Position numbers and translations under genes: made by a program. The notes beneath the pieces are model-generated. The model saw nothing but the letters and a program-made list of their open reading frames with translations. It did no database searches and had not been told where the DNA came from. 42,799 bases of DNA from a virus, in IMG/VR virus record IMGVR_UViG_3300031276_000005, positions 1 to 42,799 of that record. One strand, written 5' to 3'. Positions 22,611 through 30,374 of this stretch are shown in pieces (position 1 is the stretch's first letter; the number at the start of each line of letters is the position of its first letter).

Positions 22611-23423
22611 TCAGAAATTAATTTTATTCCGTTCGGCAGCTTCTTTGTTCTTTACCCGGTTCACTATCCTCTGATCGTCTCCTTTAAGCTCGAATATGAC
22701 GCCGGACGCCAGCCGTGACGCTATCCTGTCAGACATCTGAGAACTGATCTCCTTGAGCGTTATATTGCTTGTGAATACCGTAGGATAATTACCCATGTAC
22801 CGCGTGTTGATTATGTTGTACCACGTTTCAAGTGCGTATTCGGACATTTTCTGACTACCGAAGTCGTCGAAAAATGCAATGAAATTACCGGAGCAGTGTT
22901 CGATAATATCCGATTCCGTTTCCCCGTGGTCGTTGTTGAATGACTTCCGGATCCTTAAAAACACTTCGGAAGAGAAAAACAGCCTTGAATAAATATCGAG
23001 CTCGTTGTATCGACTTTTCATTGAGCAGAGCAGGTGTGTTTTGCCTGTTCCGGTATTCCCATAAATGTACAGAAACCCTGCCGGTTTTTTTGCCCACTCA
23101 ATAACAGGCCCGATGTTTTGAAAATCATTGATGCTGCAATTCGAGTATATTGGCGGGATCCCTTTCAAAACCTTTTTTCGGTACGCATCTTTTTTCTCTT
23201 GGGTTTCGCGCCTTGTTCTTTCCTGCTCTTTTAATTTTTCGCAGTGCTTGCATTCAAAGTGGTACTTTACCTCTTCAGTCTCCGAACCCTCTTCTTCGGG
23301 CACCCCGAGTTTTTTTCGCATATCAGAAAAAACGGTTGATATATAATCCTCAACGTATTCCATCTCGTTACCGCACTTTTCACAGATTTTCGTATTTACT
23401 GGCTGCTCCGATTTCGTATTCAT
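22611..23423 (-). CDS. DnaC/IstB-like helicase loader
   Basis: A 270-residue protein from ATG 23423 (GGAAGCTCA upstream; a longer frame from 23465 has no ribosome binding site). CEKCGNE and CKHCEK at residues 14-17 and 58-61 make an N-terminal zinc site. Walker A GNTGTGKTH lies at about 122-130, Walker B FIAFFDDFG near 180, and the sensor/arginine part TSNITLKEISSQMSDRIASRL near 225-245. These are features of DnaC-type AAA+ loaders that put the host DnaB helicase on the phage origin. It overlaps the initiator gene, as expected for an O/P-like pair. Confidence 0.88.
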   Translation of the reverse strand: MNTKSEQPVNTKICEKCGNEMEYVEDYISTVFSDMRKKLGVPEEEGSETEEVKYHFECKHCEKLKEQERTRRETQEKKDAYRKKVLKGIPPIYSNCSINDFQNIGPVIEWAKKPAGFLYIYGNTGTGKTHLLCSMKSRYNELDIYSRLFFSSEVFLRIRKSFNNDHGETESDIIEHCSGNFIAFFDDFGSQKMSEYALETWYNIINTRYMGNYPTVFTSNITLKEISSQMSDRIASRLASGVIFELKGDDQRIVNRVKNKEAAERNKINF

Positions 23424-24105
23424 TGAGCTTCCTTTGTGTTTGCTGGTTTCCAAACCATTTTTCATTGTTGTTTTTCCAAGTAATCAGTCTCTTTTTTATT
23501 TCAAAAGTTCTATTCATTTCAAATTTCATCTTTTTCCCGTTCTTACTTTTCTCAGTCCAGTGTCGTATAAAATCATCTCGTAATTTCTGGTCGTATTCTG
23601 CGAACGAATTTACCTCCTGTTTAAACCTCTCTTCCCTTTCATCCAATGGAAGTATAGATATATTTTTTACATTCTTTTCATTATTCACGTTCTTTACATT
23701 CTTGTTTGTGGTCGGTTGCTGGTCGGTTGCTGGTCGGTTGCTGGTCGCCGGAGTGACGGCTTGTTGGTCGTCTTGCTGGTCGTTTTGTTCGTACGGGCAG
23801 TTGTATATATCGTAATTACATAGAGTTATAATACTATGCTTGTTGGTCGTTTTGATGGTTATTTCGCCGGTCGCTTTTAGTCGAGTAAGTGCAGTCCTGA
23901 TTGAGCGCTCACTGACTCCTGTTTTTTCTGAAATAGATTTCCGGCCGGTTAGTATCTGCCCTCTTTTTACCGGAAATCCTTTGTAGTTTTCGTCTGAATG
24001 GTTTGCCGATAGAAATAAAAACGCGAATACGTGAAACGTCTCGGAAGATGTGAACCACTCCCACTCAAGTATTTTTCTCCAGAATTTAACGTATCCACGG
24101 TGCAT
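23380..24105 (-). CDS. Replication initiator (winged-helix, lambda O / DnaD-like)
   Basis: A 241-residue protein. Residues 1-95 resemble the winged-helix N-terminus of phage initiators and conserved 'phage replisome organiser' proteins: YVKFWRKILEWEW, VKRGQILTGRKSISEKTGVSERSIRTALTRLKATGEI. A Gln/Asn/Thr-rich linker (about 108-150) follows, then a basic C-terminal domain rich in Lys/Glu that probably contacts the loader encoded next. The linker is coded by tandem repeats (23710-23742) that look like an origin. The start is ATG 24105; its ribosome binding site is weak. Confidence 0.78.
   Translation of the reverse strand: MHRGYVKFWRKILEWEWFTSSETFHVFAFLFLSANHSDENYKGFPVKRGQILTGRKSISEKTGVSERSIRTALTRLKATGEITIKTTNKHSIITLCNYDIYNCPYEQNDQQDDQQAVTPATSNRPATDQQPTTNKNVKNVNNEKNVKNISILPLDEREERFKQEVNSFAEYDQKLRDDFIRHWTEKSKNGKKMKFEMNRTFEIKKRLITWKNNNEKWFGNQQTQRKLNEYEIGAASKYENL
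23710..23747. repeat. Tandem 11-bp iterons, candidate replication origin
   Basis: Three perfect copies of GGTCGGTTGCT lie head-to-tail at 23710-23720, 23721-23731 and 23732-23742, followed by a partial GGTCG. Related GGTCG-containing sites follow at about 23767, 23778 and 23844. Because 11 is not a multiple of 3, the repeats are read in all three frames and do not make a repeated peptide, so the DNA itself seems to be conserved. Iterons inside the initiator gene are the arrangement of lambda ori within O. Confidence 0.72.
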
Positions 24106-24125
24106 ACTGTTTTTAAAATAGTCCT

Positions 24126-24503
24126 TTATCTGTGCTGTTTATTCAAGTCTGGCCTAAATTTTTTTATCAGTCTTTTTTCAAGTCTGATATAATCGGTAGT
24201 TGTTTTAATAAAAACAATTGGAAGTATTGGAAAATCAACGTTTAATACTTCACGCCCCCTACTAACCCGTTTGAATAAGTTCTTTGATGATCCGATATAC
24301 GCCAAACTGCTCTCGTTGGAATAATAGTTCCAGTAAAAAACCAAATAGCAGCCAGATTCTTGAGGTGGACAACAACAATATTTTGAGTTGTCGTAAGTCC
24401 AAATTTGATGCCAGTTTTTCATGGTAGATAACTTTAAATAGCCATCCGGGTTGGTAGTGACTGACGGCCAAGTCTGAACGCTACCAAGGGAACCCGGAGG
24501 CAT
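24126..24503 (-). CDS. GIY-YIG endonuclease
   Basis: A 125-residue protein. GCYLVFYWNYYSNESSLAYIGSS (about 51-73) carries the two halves of the GIY-YIG motif (GCYLV for GIY and AYIG for YIG), followed by the catalytic Arg region (KNLFKRV) and Glu in LEKRLIKKF. Members cut DNA as free-standing homing or repair nucleases. A start at ATG 24422 (MKNWHQIWTY) is an alternative that keeps the domain. The upstream one fits the promoter better. It has no sign of an intron around it, so it is a free-standing gene. Confidence 0.82.
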   Translation of the reverse strand: MPPGSLGSVQTWPSVTTNPDGYLKLSTMKNWHQIWTYDNSKYCCCPPQESGCYLVFYWNYYSNESSLAYIGSSKNLFKRVSRGREVLNVDFPILPIVFIKTTTDYIRLEKRLIKKFRPDLNKQHR

Positions 24504-24552
24504 TAAAGAAAAATTATAATTTCAGTTTTGATAGTTTGGCCGTCATACCCCT

Positions 24553-24581
24553 AATATACCACGTTTCCCCGCCGAAATCAA
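24553..24581 (-). promoter_or_regulatory. Early-type promoter of the replication operon
   Basis: On the reverse strand TTGATT (24576-24581), 17 bases, TATATT (24553-24558), upstream of the GIY-YIG gene, initiator and loader. The start would be about 24546, giving a leader of about 43 bases. The rest of 24504-24628 holds no gene. Confidence 0.62.
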
Positions 24582-24628
24582 GTTTTGTCGGGGGTGGGTT
24601 GAGGAATCATAGTGGCTCCAACCACTGG

Positions 24629-25174
24629 TTAATAAGATGAGATGAGAACTTTTTCGTCGGTGAACACCCGACGATGCGATCTTTCAAACACTTCTTTGGG
24701 TGACCATGAGTGATACCTTTTGCCTTCAGGATTCGGATATACCACATGATACCCCTCGGTCCACTGTTCTGCACTTACTACGGTATTTTCCTCTATGTCA
24801 AATTCATGGGGGAAACCGTTTTTCTTTGCTTCATCGAAGCTTTCCTTCGAGCACTCTTCAGCAAGAATAATCTTGCAACCAATAAATGCTTGCATACTAC
24901 CTTTTTCTATGTGTTTGGAGCCACTAAACCTATCTGGAAATGAAAGAGAAAGTTCTTCGTAACATTTATTGCAGTCGTCCAGATCGCACCCTTTGCGTTC
25001 CAATTTATAATGCTTATCGACACAATTCGAACACAACCGAAGCCGTTCCATGTCCGGGGTACACGATCCAGATTCAGTATCGACCAATTTTTTGCATCCG
25101 GACCCGGTACAGGTGAACCGCTCGAAATCCGGATCTGAGTCATCCGGCCCGAATTGACCGCCTCGTATCATCAT
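24629..25174 (-). CDS. Zinc-finger phage protein with SWSPKEVFE domain
   Basis: A 181-residue protein. Residues about 20-75 have four CxxC-type pairs (CTGSGC, CSNC, CDLDDC, CYEE) that suggest a zinc-binding domain. Residues about 95-180 carry MQAFIGCKIILAEECS, a 'GYHVVYPNPEGKRYHSWSPKEVFERSHR' region of the type seen at the C-terminus of many short phage hypothetical proteins (usually GY.V.Y.....Y.SWSP..VF). It looks like a fusion of a zinc part with that module. Function unknown. ATGA overlap with the upstream gene. Confidence 0.65.
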   Translation of the reverse strand: MMIRGGQFGPDDSDPDFERFTCTGSGCKKLVDTESGSCTPDMERLRLCSNCVDKHYKLERKGCDLDDCNKCYEELSLSFPDRFSGSKHIEKGSMQAFIGCKIILAEECSKESFDEAKKNGFPHEFDIEENTVVSAEQWTEGYHVVYPNPEGKRYHSWSPKEVFERSHRRVFTDEKVLISSY

Positions 25175-25437
25175 GATCGCCCCAAGTGTCTATTTGAAAA
25201 TTCGAGTTTGGCTTTGCGTTTCCCGGTGTAATCCGTCTTGCCGTTTTCGACCGTGAACTTCTTTGGCCTGAATCCGGTTTTACCGAGTCCCTCCGCTTCG
25301 TCTGCCTTGCATTCGACGCACCGATCTGTAGAAAGGCATCCATGCTTTCCATACCGGCAATTTCCGCAGAAGGGTGCAACCGGTACTTTAACCTTCGCCT
25401 TTCTCGACTTCGCTTCAATTCCGCGCACTGTCTGCAT
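25171..25437 (-). CDS. Zinc-ribbon protein, unknown
   Basis: An 88-residue basic protein. Residues about 24-43 carry CGNCRYGKHGCLSTDRCVEC, four cysteines for zinc. The C-terminus is basic (KTGFRPKKFTVENGKTDYTG). A good AAAGGGG site precedes ATG 25437. It overlaps the end of the membrane protein gene upstream. Function unknown. Confidence 0.58.
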   Translation of the reverse strand: MQTVRGIEAKSRKAKVKVPVAPFCGNCRYGKHGCLSTDRCVECKADEAEGLGKTGFRPKKFTVENGKTDYTGKRKAKLEFSNRHLGRS

Positions 25438-25657
25438 CGACGAACCCCTTTCCTGCTACAATTACACTCATTTTCTGACGAACCACTTTCCGACGTTCTT
25501 CCGTGATCCGCTGCCCCTTGATTCGATCCGCCTGGCGCTTTTTGTCCCGATCCGAAACGACATACCGCTGCCGGTTCCGTTTCAGGCATTTTCCGACTCC
25601 GATCCCGAGCAGGAACCAGACAGCCGCTATTCCGAGAAAGATAAATCCGAGTGTCAT
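25415..25657 (-). CDS. Small membrane protein, paralogue A
   Basis: An 80-residue protein. Residues 1-24 form one membrane span (MTLGFIFLGIAAVWFLLGIG) followed by a basic tail (CLKRNRQRYVV...KKRQADRIKG). The N-terminal 28 residues and their DNA are closely similar to the start of the chimeric gene at 25873-26095. Function unknown. A basic-tailed single span in an early operon may target the host membrane. Confidence 0.6.
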   Translation of the reverse strand: MTLGFIFLGIAAVWFLLGIGVGKCLKRNRQRYVVSDRDKKRQADRIKGQRITEERRKVVRQKMSVIVAGKGFVDADSARN

Positions 25658-25848
25658 ATTTTGGCCTCCTTCTTTTTTAATCCGAGCTCTTCGGGGTCAA
25701 GATAAAAAACCGGTCCACGAAAACCACAAGGACACCACACTCCATACGTGTCAGAATATGCCTCTGGTCCGTGTAGTTCGTGCCCGCAATCCTTCGGCAG
25801 ATGTGAATATGGACACTCGTACTGAGAATAATCTGCTTGGTTTTTCAA
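25654..25848 (-). CDS. Small cysteine-rich protein, unknown
   Basis: A 64-residue protein with a TTG start at 25848 after GGAGGTAGAT. Contains CPYSHLPKDCGHELHG and WCPCGFRG. The two Cys pairs and two His suggest a zinc finger. ATGA overlap with the gene at 25415-25657. The function is unknown. Confidence 0.55.
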   Translation of the reverse strand: MKNQADYSQYECPYSHLPKDCGHELHGPEAYSDTYGVWCPCGFRGPVFYLDPEELGLKKKEAKI

Positions 25849-25872
25849 ATCTACCTCCAGTATATTAAAACC

Positions 25873-26095
25873 TTAAACAAGTCCATCCCCATCAGTACGA
25901 TCAGAATCGGTATCAAATCCATGACTACTCCAGATTGTTGCGAACGATTTCCATTTGCGCGTAATCAGATTGTACAGGATAAACCACGACGCGATACAGA
26001 GCGAGAGTACGACCGATCCGTTTCAGATATTTTCCGGCTCCGATCCCGATCAGGAACGAAGCGACTATTCCGAGAAAGATAAATCCGAGTGTCAT
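25873..26095 (-). pseudogene. Chimeric gene: paralogue A 5' part joined out of frame to paralogue B 3' part
   Basis: Bases from ATG 26095 code MTLGFIFLGIVASFLIGIGAGKYLKR, nearly the start of paralogue A (25415-25657). After a CGGA shared with both parents the DNA becomes the end of paralogue B (26296-26517). The junction shifts the frame by +1: reading straight through gives an unrelated tail ending at 25925, whereas the B frame is open to TAA 25873-25875 and reads SVVLSLCIASWFIL then NLITRKWKSFATIW, close to paralogue B. It is either a recent microhomology recombination product, a site of ribosomal frameshifting, or a one-base assembly error. Confidence 0.65.
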
Positions 26096-26096
26096 T

Positions 26097-26273
26097 TTAA
26101 ACCTCCTCAGCCTCTTCATGAATAAAAGTACAGTCACGAAAACTAGACTCATTTAACAGGTTACATATTTCATCTATTACCTCATCGGTTGCGTTGTATT
26201 CGGTAATACGACAAAAATTCTGGTATTCGTTTGGTCTTGAGTTGTGGGCAACCTTAATTATAAAATCCAACAC
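26097..26273 (-). CDS. 58-residue protein, unknown
   Basis: GTG at 26273 follows TACTGGAGGTAA and the frame runs to TAA at 26097-26099, two bases before the chimeric gene. The product (MLDFIIKVAHNSRPNEYQNF, then TEYNATDEVIDEICNLLNES) is acidic and mixed alpha/beta. Intact frame and ribosome binding site support it. Function unknown. Confidence 0.5.
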   Translation of the reverse strand: MLDFIIKVAHNSRPNEYQNFCRITEYNATDEVIDEICNLLNESSFRDCTFIHEEAEEV

Positions 26274-26295
26274 TTACCTCCAGTAGATTATTGTT

Positions 26296-26517
26296 TTAAA
26301 CAAGTCCATCACGATCACGACGTGCACGATCAGAGCCAGAATATCCATACTTTGCATCCCATATTAAGGCGAACGATTTCCATTTGCGCGTAATCAGATT
26401 ATGTAATGCAATCCACGTTGCCGCAACCATGGCGAGTACGACCGATCCGAAAACTACCAGAATGATTATGTACGACTGGTACTCTGCCCGGATTAGTGCG
26501 GCGTAGGTGGAGTCCAT
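26296..26517 (-). CDS. Small membrane protein, paralogue B
   Basis: A 73-residue protein from ATG 26517. Residues about 17-41 are a membrane span (SYIIILVVFGSVVLAMVAATWIAL), followed by HNLITRKWKSFALIWDAKYG and a charged Asp/Arg tail. Its 3' half and the DNA just downstream match the 3' half of the chimeric gene at 25873-26095. Function unknown. Confidence 0.58.
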   Translation of the reverse strand: MDSTYAALIRAEYQSYIIILVVFGSVVLAMVAATWIALHNLITRKWKSFALIWDAKYGYSGSDRARRDRDGLV

Positions 26518-26536
26518 TATTTGTCGTTCCGATCTA

Positions 26537-27370
26537 TTAATTAAACGGCAATTCTGATTGTGCCGCTTCCCGGTCAAGCTCTGCGGCAAGTTTTTTTCCC
26601 TCAGAACTGGCTGGATCGGGATTTATCTGATCGATAATTCCGTCAAGTTCCGGATGCTTGTCTACCACATGGTTTCCAAGTTCATCCTGTTCTTCGTGGT
26701 GAATTACCAACGCCATTTCAACGGAAAATGGCTCTGTTTTCGAGTGTCGACGAACGCAAGTTTTCTTCCTCATCTCTGGTTCAAACAGAGGGTCTTTCCA
26801 CGGGGTTGATGATGTTTTCATACGCGCCAAAACAAGCTGCTTTATTTTGTTGATATGGTCACTTCTCATGGTGTGAACTTGGCAAAAACCGGTTGCACGG
26901 TCAGTAAAAACAGAGTACGCGAAAAGCTCCTTGCCCCTGTTGTTGTCGAGAAAGTTCTCCCGGTGCAAAAAGTGCTGGCCCCGTTCTGTTTCCTCGTATT
27001 CCCAAACGTCTTTTTCGTATACAAGATTTGATCTCACCGATTTTCCTGCACGATTTGCCAGTTCAATCATTCCTATGTATCCTACCTGATAGGTGAGCTC
27101 CCCGCCATACGGAATAAAGTAAATCTGCCTCATTACCGGGTCCGGATGAAGATTCAGTTTTGCTGCGGTAAACAGAGTAGGGAGAATGCTTTTCTTGTCG
27201 GTAACGTAACTGTTGCTAGCCCAATGGTCTCCGATCATTTTGTATTGGAGCCAGAATGCCTCTTTGTTCAGTGAATCGGCAAGCATTCTCATTGTCTGCT
27301 CTTTGAACATATCGTAACCCTTTTGACTTCCAACGAGGTCTATCATTTTTAATACTTTATCGATACCCAT
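26537..27370 (-). CDS. recT: RecT-like single-strand annealing protein
   Basis: A 277-residue protein. The signature region is WASNSYVTDKKSILPTLFTAAKLNLHPDP (50-78), PYGGELTYQVGYIGMIELANRAGK (88-111) and SDHINKIKQLVLARMKT followed by TPWKDPLFEPEMRKKTCVRRHSK (about 172-215), matching the RecT family. RecT anneals single strands at recombining ends. The exonuclease and ATPase genes next to it would prepare those ends, so it belongs to a phage recombination cluster. GGAAT ribosome site before ATG 27370. Confidence 0.9.
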   Translation of the reverse strand: MGIDKVLKMIDLVGSQKGYDMFKEQTMRMLADSLNKEAFWLQYKMIGDHWASNSYVTDKKSILPTLFTAAKLNLHPDPVMRQIYFIPYGGELTYQVGYIGMIELANRAGKSVRSNLVYEKDVWEYEETERGQHFLHRENFLDNNRGKELFAYSVFTDRATGFCQVHTMRSDHINKIKQLVLARMKTSSTPWKDPLFEPEMRKKTCVRRHSKTEPFSVEMALVIHHEEQDELGNHVVDKHPELDGIIDQINPDPASSEGKKLAAELDREAAQSELPFN

Positions 27371-27381
27371 TGTTATTCCTT

Positions 27382-28065
27382 TCAGAAAATGTATTTTTTC
27401 ATCTGCTGGTATATATCAAATGTCAGACCGGTATCGCAAAGGCAATCTATACCAATTTTATCACCTTCGCCGTTTTTGATCAGATCGAGATACGTTGAAT
27501 AGTCTCGATCGGTTTTCCCCCTTCCGAGTACCGACCTGCCGATTGCGTCGAGATTCCATCCCTTTGTGTCTGATTTCCACCCGGTAAATTCCTGCAGCAG
27601 ATCACAGTGCGGAACCCGAGTGTATCTCTTTGTCCAGTGAGAAAGAGGGGGAATAAATCTTGACGTCATTTCAATTTTTAATATCATCGCCCTGATATAG
27701 ATAAACCTGAAATCAAAAGCCATTCCGTTGTGGGTGATGATAATTCCATTGTTGAACTCACCCTCTTCGGTATGGGTGTAAATTGTTTCAAACGTCCAGT
27801 TGAGAAGCTCAATTTCTTCGGCGTCTGTTGGTTCTGAAATCACCCGGAACTCACTCATGTTTGTTCCGTGGAAAGCAGAACAGCAAAACCTTCCGGTAAG
27901 TGGCGAAAGACCAAGGGTGAAGAGTTGTTTTTCTTTTGCCTCTTGTTCTTTGGCTGCTCTTTTTTCCGGGTCTTTTGCATTGCCGTATGCCACTTCAGGT
28001 GGAGGCAGCATGGATATTATTGATTCGTTCGGTATTGTTTCAATGTCAAAAGCGTGTTCGGTCAT
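27382..28065 (-). CDS. Predicted 3'-5' exonuclease (PolB exonuclease-like)
   Basis: A 227-residue protein. Exo I is FDIETIP (residues 6-12), Exo II is THNGMAFDFRFI (about 109-120), and Exo III appears as IGIDCLCDTGLTFDIY (about 204-219). PolB exonucleases usually have Y..xD in Exo III, and here the first position seems to be Asp rather than Tyr (DCLCD). It is predicted to digest single strands for RecT. The start overlaps the ATPase stop by three bases, so the three genes are one unit. Confidence 0.8.
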   Translation of the reverse strand: MTEHAFDIETIPNESIISMLPPPEVAYGNAKDPEKRAAKEQEAKEKQLFTLGLSPLTGRFCCSAFHGTNMSEFRVISEPTDAEEIELLNWTFETIYTHTEEGEFNNGIIITHNGMAFDFRFIYIRAMILKIEMTSRFIPPLSHWTKRYTRVPHCDLLQEFTGWKSDTKGWNLDAIGRSVLGRGKTDRDYSTYLDLIKNGEGDKIGIDCLCDTGLTFDIYQQMKKYIF

Positions 28066-29462
28066 AATAGTTCTGGCCTTTCTTCGGTTTCTGATTCGTC
28101 TGCAATTTTACAGTCACGGAGAACAATGGCGTTGTCGTGTTCAACACGTTCGCCGGGAATTGATACTATAACCTGAAAACCATCTTTTATCAAATCGTCA
28201 ACGAGCTTTTTCTGGTTATCCTCATCGAGAATACCGAACTCATCGATAAATCTGGTTTTGAAAAGAGGGTTCTGAGATGCCGCAAGTTTCGCAACGATAA
28301 TTTCAAGTTCTCCCTTACTGAAATTCTGCTCTGTTATTGGACGATCTTTGAAAAGCAAACACCCGTTTTCATCGGTGTTGAGTCCTGCAAATGGAAATTT
28401 CATCGATGTAATATATTCCGTTCTCGCCGTTTCTTCGTCTTCAATCTGCTTGTTCAGATCGTCAATCTTTTTCTGACGTGTTTTTGCCGCTACGGTTCTG
28501 ATAAGGTAATCAGCGTACTTTTTTGCCTCTTCGTTCGTTGCGTATGCCGATTCGATTTCTTTGTCGATGGTAGTGTGTTCGGAATCGTCCGGCATTTCAA
28601 TTATGTACGTAGGCTCAACCGGTTCAGATTCTTTGAATTCCGGAAAGGATTTCAGTGTTTCCAAAAACTTCTGTACCTCACCCCCCTTGTATCCGTGCGT
28701 TTTCAGCTTTGAAAGCGAGTCGAAGCATTCATTGTACGCAAGCCTCATATTGGTTATTGCTTCGTTGTGATCGTGGAGCTTGGTATTGTATTCTGTTTTT
28801 GCCAGCTCGTATTCATTACGCAACTCGTTGTTGTGGTCCCTGTTTTTTTTGTAGATCTGATTCAGTTTTTCGGCAATCTTCTTTTTCTTTTCCCGCAGTG
28901 CGTCGATGTCAACCGGTTCAACCTTTTCAACCGGTTCGATAGTGCCAGATTCTTTAAGTAGGCGGTTTTCGATTTTGCGATCTTCCTTCAACTTTTTAAT
29001 GTTGACATCAAAGGAACTGGTATCAATTCCGAGGGCAACCGCCTGGTCAACTCCCGATAACCGGCAGAAGTTACGGGCACTCAAAAGCGACACGTTGAAA
29101 AAATCGTCGAGAAAATCATCGGCCAGCGGTGAACCTTCGATTGCCTTGAATGTAATCTGGTTTGACGCTTTGGTAACGTGGTTTTTGATTTCGAATTTTG
29201 AACCAGTTTCGGAGTCGGTAAATTCGTATTTAATGTCACCGGATGCCCCGCCCTTTCCGATGCACCTGAAACGCTGGGAAATGAACTTGTCGCCCTGTTC
29301 CGCAATTCCCTTAATGCAGGCCCATAACCCGGAGATGGTAAGAGACGATTTCCCAGAACCATTCTTTCCGTAAATATAATTCGCCCCGTCGTTGAATTTC
29401 GCTTCGATTGCCTCAAACCCGAAAACGTTCCTGATACTTGCCTTTGAAATAAAAAAGCCCAT
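28062..29462 (-). CDS. Rad50/SbcC-like recombination ATPase
   Basis: A 466-residue protein. Walker A YGKNGSGKSS (31-40), central coiled coil with Lys/Glu repeats (about 190-370, with ALREKKKKIAEKLNQIYKK), ABC signature ITEQNFSKGELEIIVAKL (about 381-398) and Walker B RFIDEFGILDEDN (about 411-423). This layout is an SMC-type ATPase with a shortened coiled coil, as in phage RecF/SbcC relatives that bind DNA ends. It probably works with the exonuclease in the next gene. Confidence 0.85.
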   Translation of the reverse strand: MGFFISKASIRNVFGFEAIEAKFNDGANYIYGKNGSGKSSLTISGLWACIKGIAEQGDKFISQRFRCIGKGGASGDIKYEFTDSETGSKFEIKNHVTKASNQITFKAIEGSPLADDFLDDFFNVSLLSARNFCRLSGVDQAVALGIDTSSFDVNIKKLKEDRKIENRLLKESGTIEPVEKVEPVDIDALREKKKKIAEKLNQIYKKNRDHNNELRNEYELAKTEYNTKLHDHNEAITNMRLAYNECFDSLSKLKTHGYKGGEVQKFLETLKSFPEFKESEPVEPTYIIEMPDDSEHTTIDKEIESAYATNEEAKKYADYLIRTVAAKTRQKKIDDLNKQIEDEETARTEYITSMKFPFAGLNTDENGCLLFKDRPITEQNFSKGELEIIVAKLAASQNPLFKTRFIDEFGILDEDNQKKLVDDLIKDGFQVIVSIPGERVEHDNAIVLRDCKIADESETEERPELL

Positions 29463-29491
29463 TATAACCTCTTTCTGTGTATGGTGTTGTG

Positions 29492-29794
29492 TTAAATTGA
29501 TTCCTCAACTATTTCATGTTCACCGTAGACGTCAATGTTATGGATGATGTTTGGTAGTTCGATGTGGGATATAATTGAGAATACAAGCCCCTCCTGAGAG
29601 TACCGATCACCGAACATACGCTTGATTGACGCCGAAACCTTCATCGTGTCCAGATCGTCCGAGAATTGCGGATCGGTTTTAATCACACCCTCTTTGTGCA
29701 TAATCTTCCGCACCTTGATCAGATGCAACGATACGCAGGTTCCGATCATCCGTACCGGTACGTTATAGATGCTGGTTACGCTGTAGTTGTACAT
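29492..29794 (-). CDS. Early operon protein, unknown
   Basis: A 100-residue protein from ATG 29794 with CTGGAGGAAGAG ahead; a longer frame from 29884 has no such site. Beta-rich N-terminus (MYNYSVTSIYNVPVRMIGTCV) with helices later (DDLDTMKVSASIKRMFG), ending acidic. Immediately upstream of the Rad50-like ATPase gene. Family not recognised. Confidence 0.6.
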   Translation of the reverse strand: MYNYSVTSIYNVPVRMIGTCVSLHLIKVRKIMHKEGVIKTDPQFSDDLDTMKVSASIKRMFGDRYSQEGLVFSIISHIELPNIIHNIDVYGEHEIVEESI

Positions 29795-29811
29795 TATCTC
29801 TTCCTCCAGTT

Positions 29812-29967
29812 TCAGATTAAGTATCCGAGTGAAAACCCGGCGACAAGTGCTATTGCAATATTTGTTTTTGACCACGGAAACCATTTTTTGATCAAAAACA
29901 ATTCAAGTTCACCCAAAACAATCCACGACAATCCGGATAGCGCAAGTCCCTGAAGTATTTCGTTCAT
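29812..29967 (-). CDS. 51-residue membrane protein
   Basis: ATG 29967 to TGA 29812-29814. Two short hydrophobic stretches, about residues 6-27 (QGLALSGLSWIVLGELELFLI) and 37-51 (IAIALVAGFSLGYLI), around a basic loop (KKWFPWSKT). It overlaps the upstream gene's stop by four bases. Likely an inner-membrane early protein of unknown role. Confidence 0.58.
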   Translation of the reverse strand: MNEILQGLALSGLSWIVLGELELFLIKKWFPWSKTNIAIALVAGFSLGYLI

Positions 29968-30173
29968 CTTCCCTTCTTTCCGATAAGGGTTACGATTTTA
30001 TCTCGCCGTTTAGCATCGTATCCGGCCCGATGCGCACACTGTCGAACTGCCCGCGCCTCTTTCACCGTTTCGCACTGGATACTGTTGTTCCGGGCGAATG
30101 CGGTCTCGATCACCTCAATATAAGGTGACGGTCTGCCCCGAGTCTCGCCGGGTCGTTTTCTGGTAAGTTTCAT
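29964..30173 (-). CDS. Small basic protein
   Basis: A 69-residue Arg/Lys-rich protein starting KLTRKRPGETRGRPSPYIEVIE. The ETVKEARAVRQCAHRAGYDAKRRD segment is a charged helix, and the C-terminus is basic (IVTLIGKKGR). This resembles small DNA-binding proteins, but no family is certain. Four-base overlaps on both sides tie it to the early operon. Confidence 0.58.
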   Translation of the reverse strand: MKLTRKRPGETRGRPSPYIEVIETAFARNNSIQCETVKEARAVRQCAHRAGYDAKRRDKIVTLIGKKGR

Positions 30174-30349
30174 TGCTGCTCCTGTTTTGATTGTTTTTCT
30201 CGCTGATATTGGACAAGCTCTGACACGAGCCCGCCCCCCTTTGATTCGATAAAATCGTGTACGGTGTTATTGTGCCGGATCAGGTTACACAGCGGACAAG
30301 TTGCCCCATCGTGAACTATTGTTGTATGTCCATTGCTACAAATATTCAT
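30170..30349 (-). CDS. First gene of the leftward early operon, zinc-finger protein
   Basis: A 59-residue protein from ATG 30349 (AAGGAGG ahead; the longer frame from 30403 reads through the promoter). CSNGHTTIVHDGATCPLCNL carries a C-x-H/CxxC type site. The tail is polar and Gln/Glu-rich. About 25 bases of leader separate it from the start of transcription. Function unknown. Confidence 0.6.
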   Translation of the reverse strand: MNICSNGHTTIVHDGATCPLCNLIRHNNTVHDFIESKGGGLVSELVQYQREKQSKQEQQ

Positions 30350-30374
30350 AACACCTCCTTTTCTCTTCTCCCTT

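Noticed and set aside
23150-23815. 221-codon + strand frame opposite the loader and initiator genes
   Set aside because: Phe/Ser/Leu-rich composition is typical of antisense shadows, and the opposite strand holds two coupled replication genes.
25140-25589. Long reverse-strand frame of 149 codons
   Set aside because: It overlaps two genes with better starts, cysteine motifs and coupling. The frame is rich in Arg/Ser/Ala with no recognisable pattern, as expected for a shadow frame.
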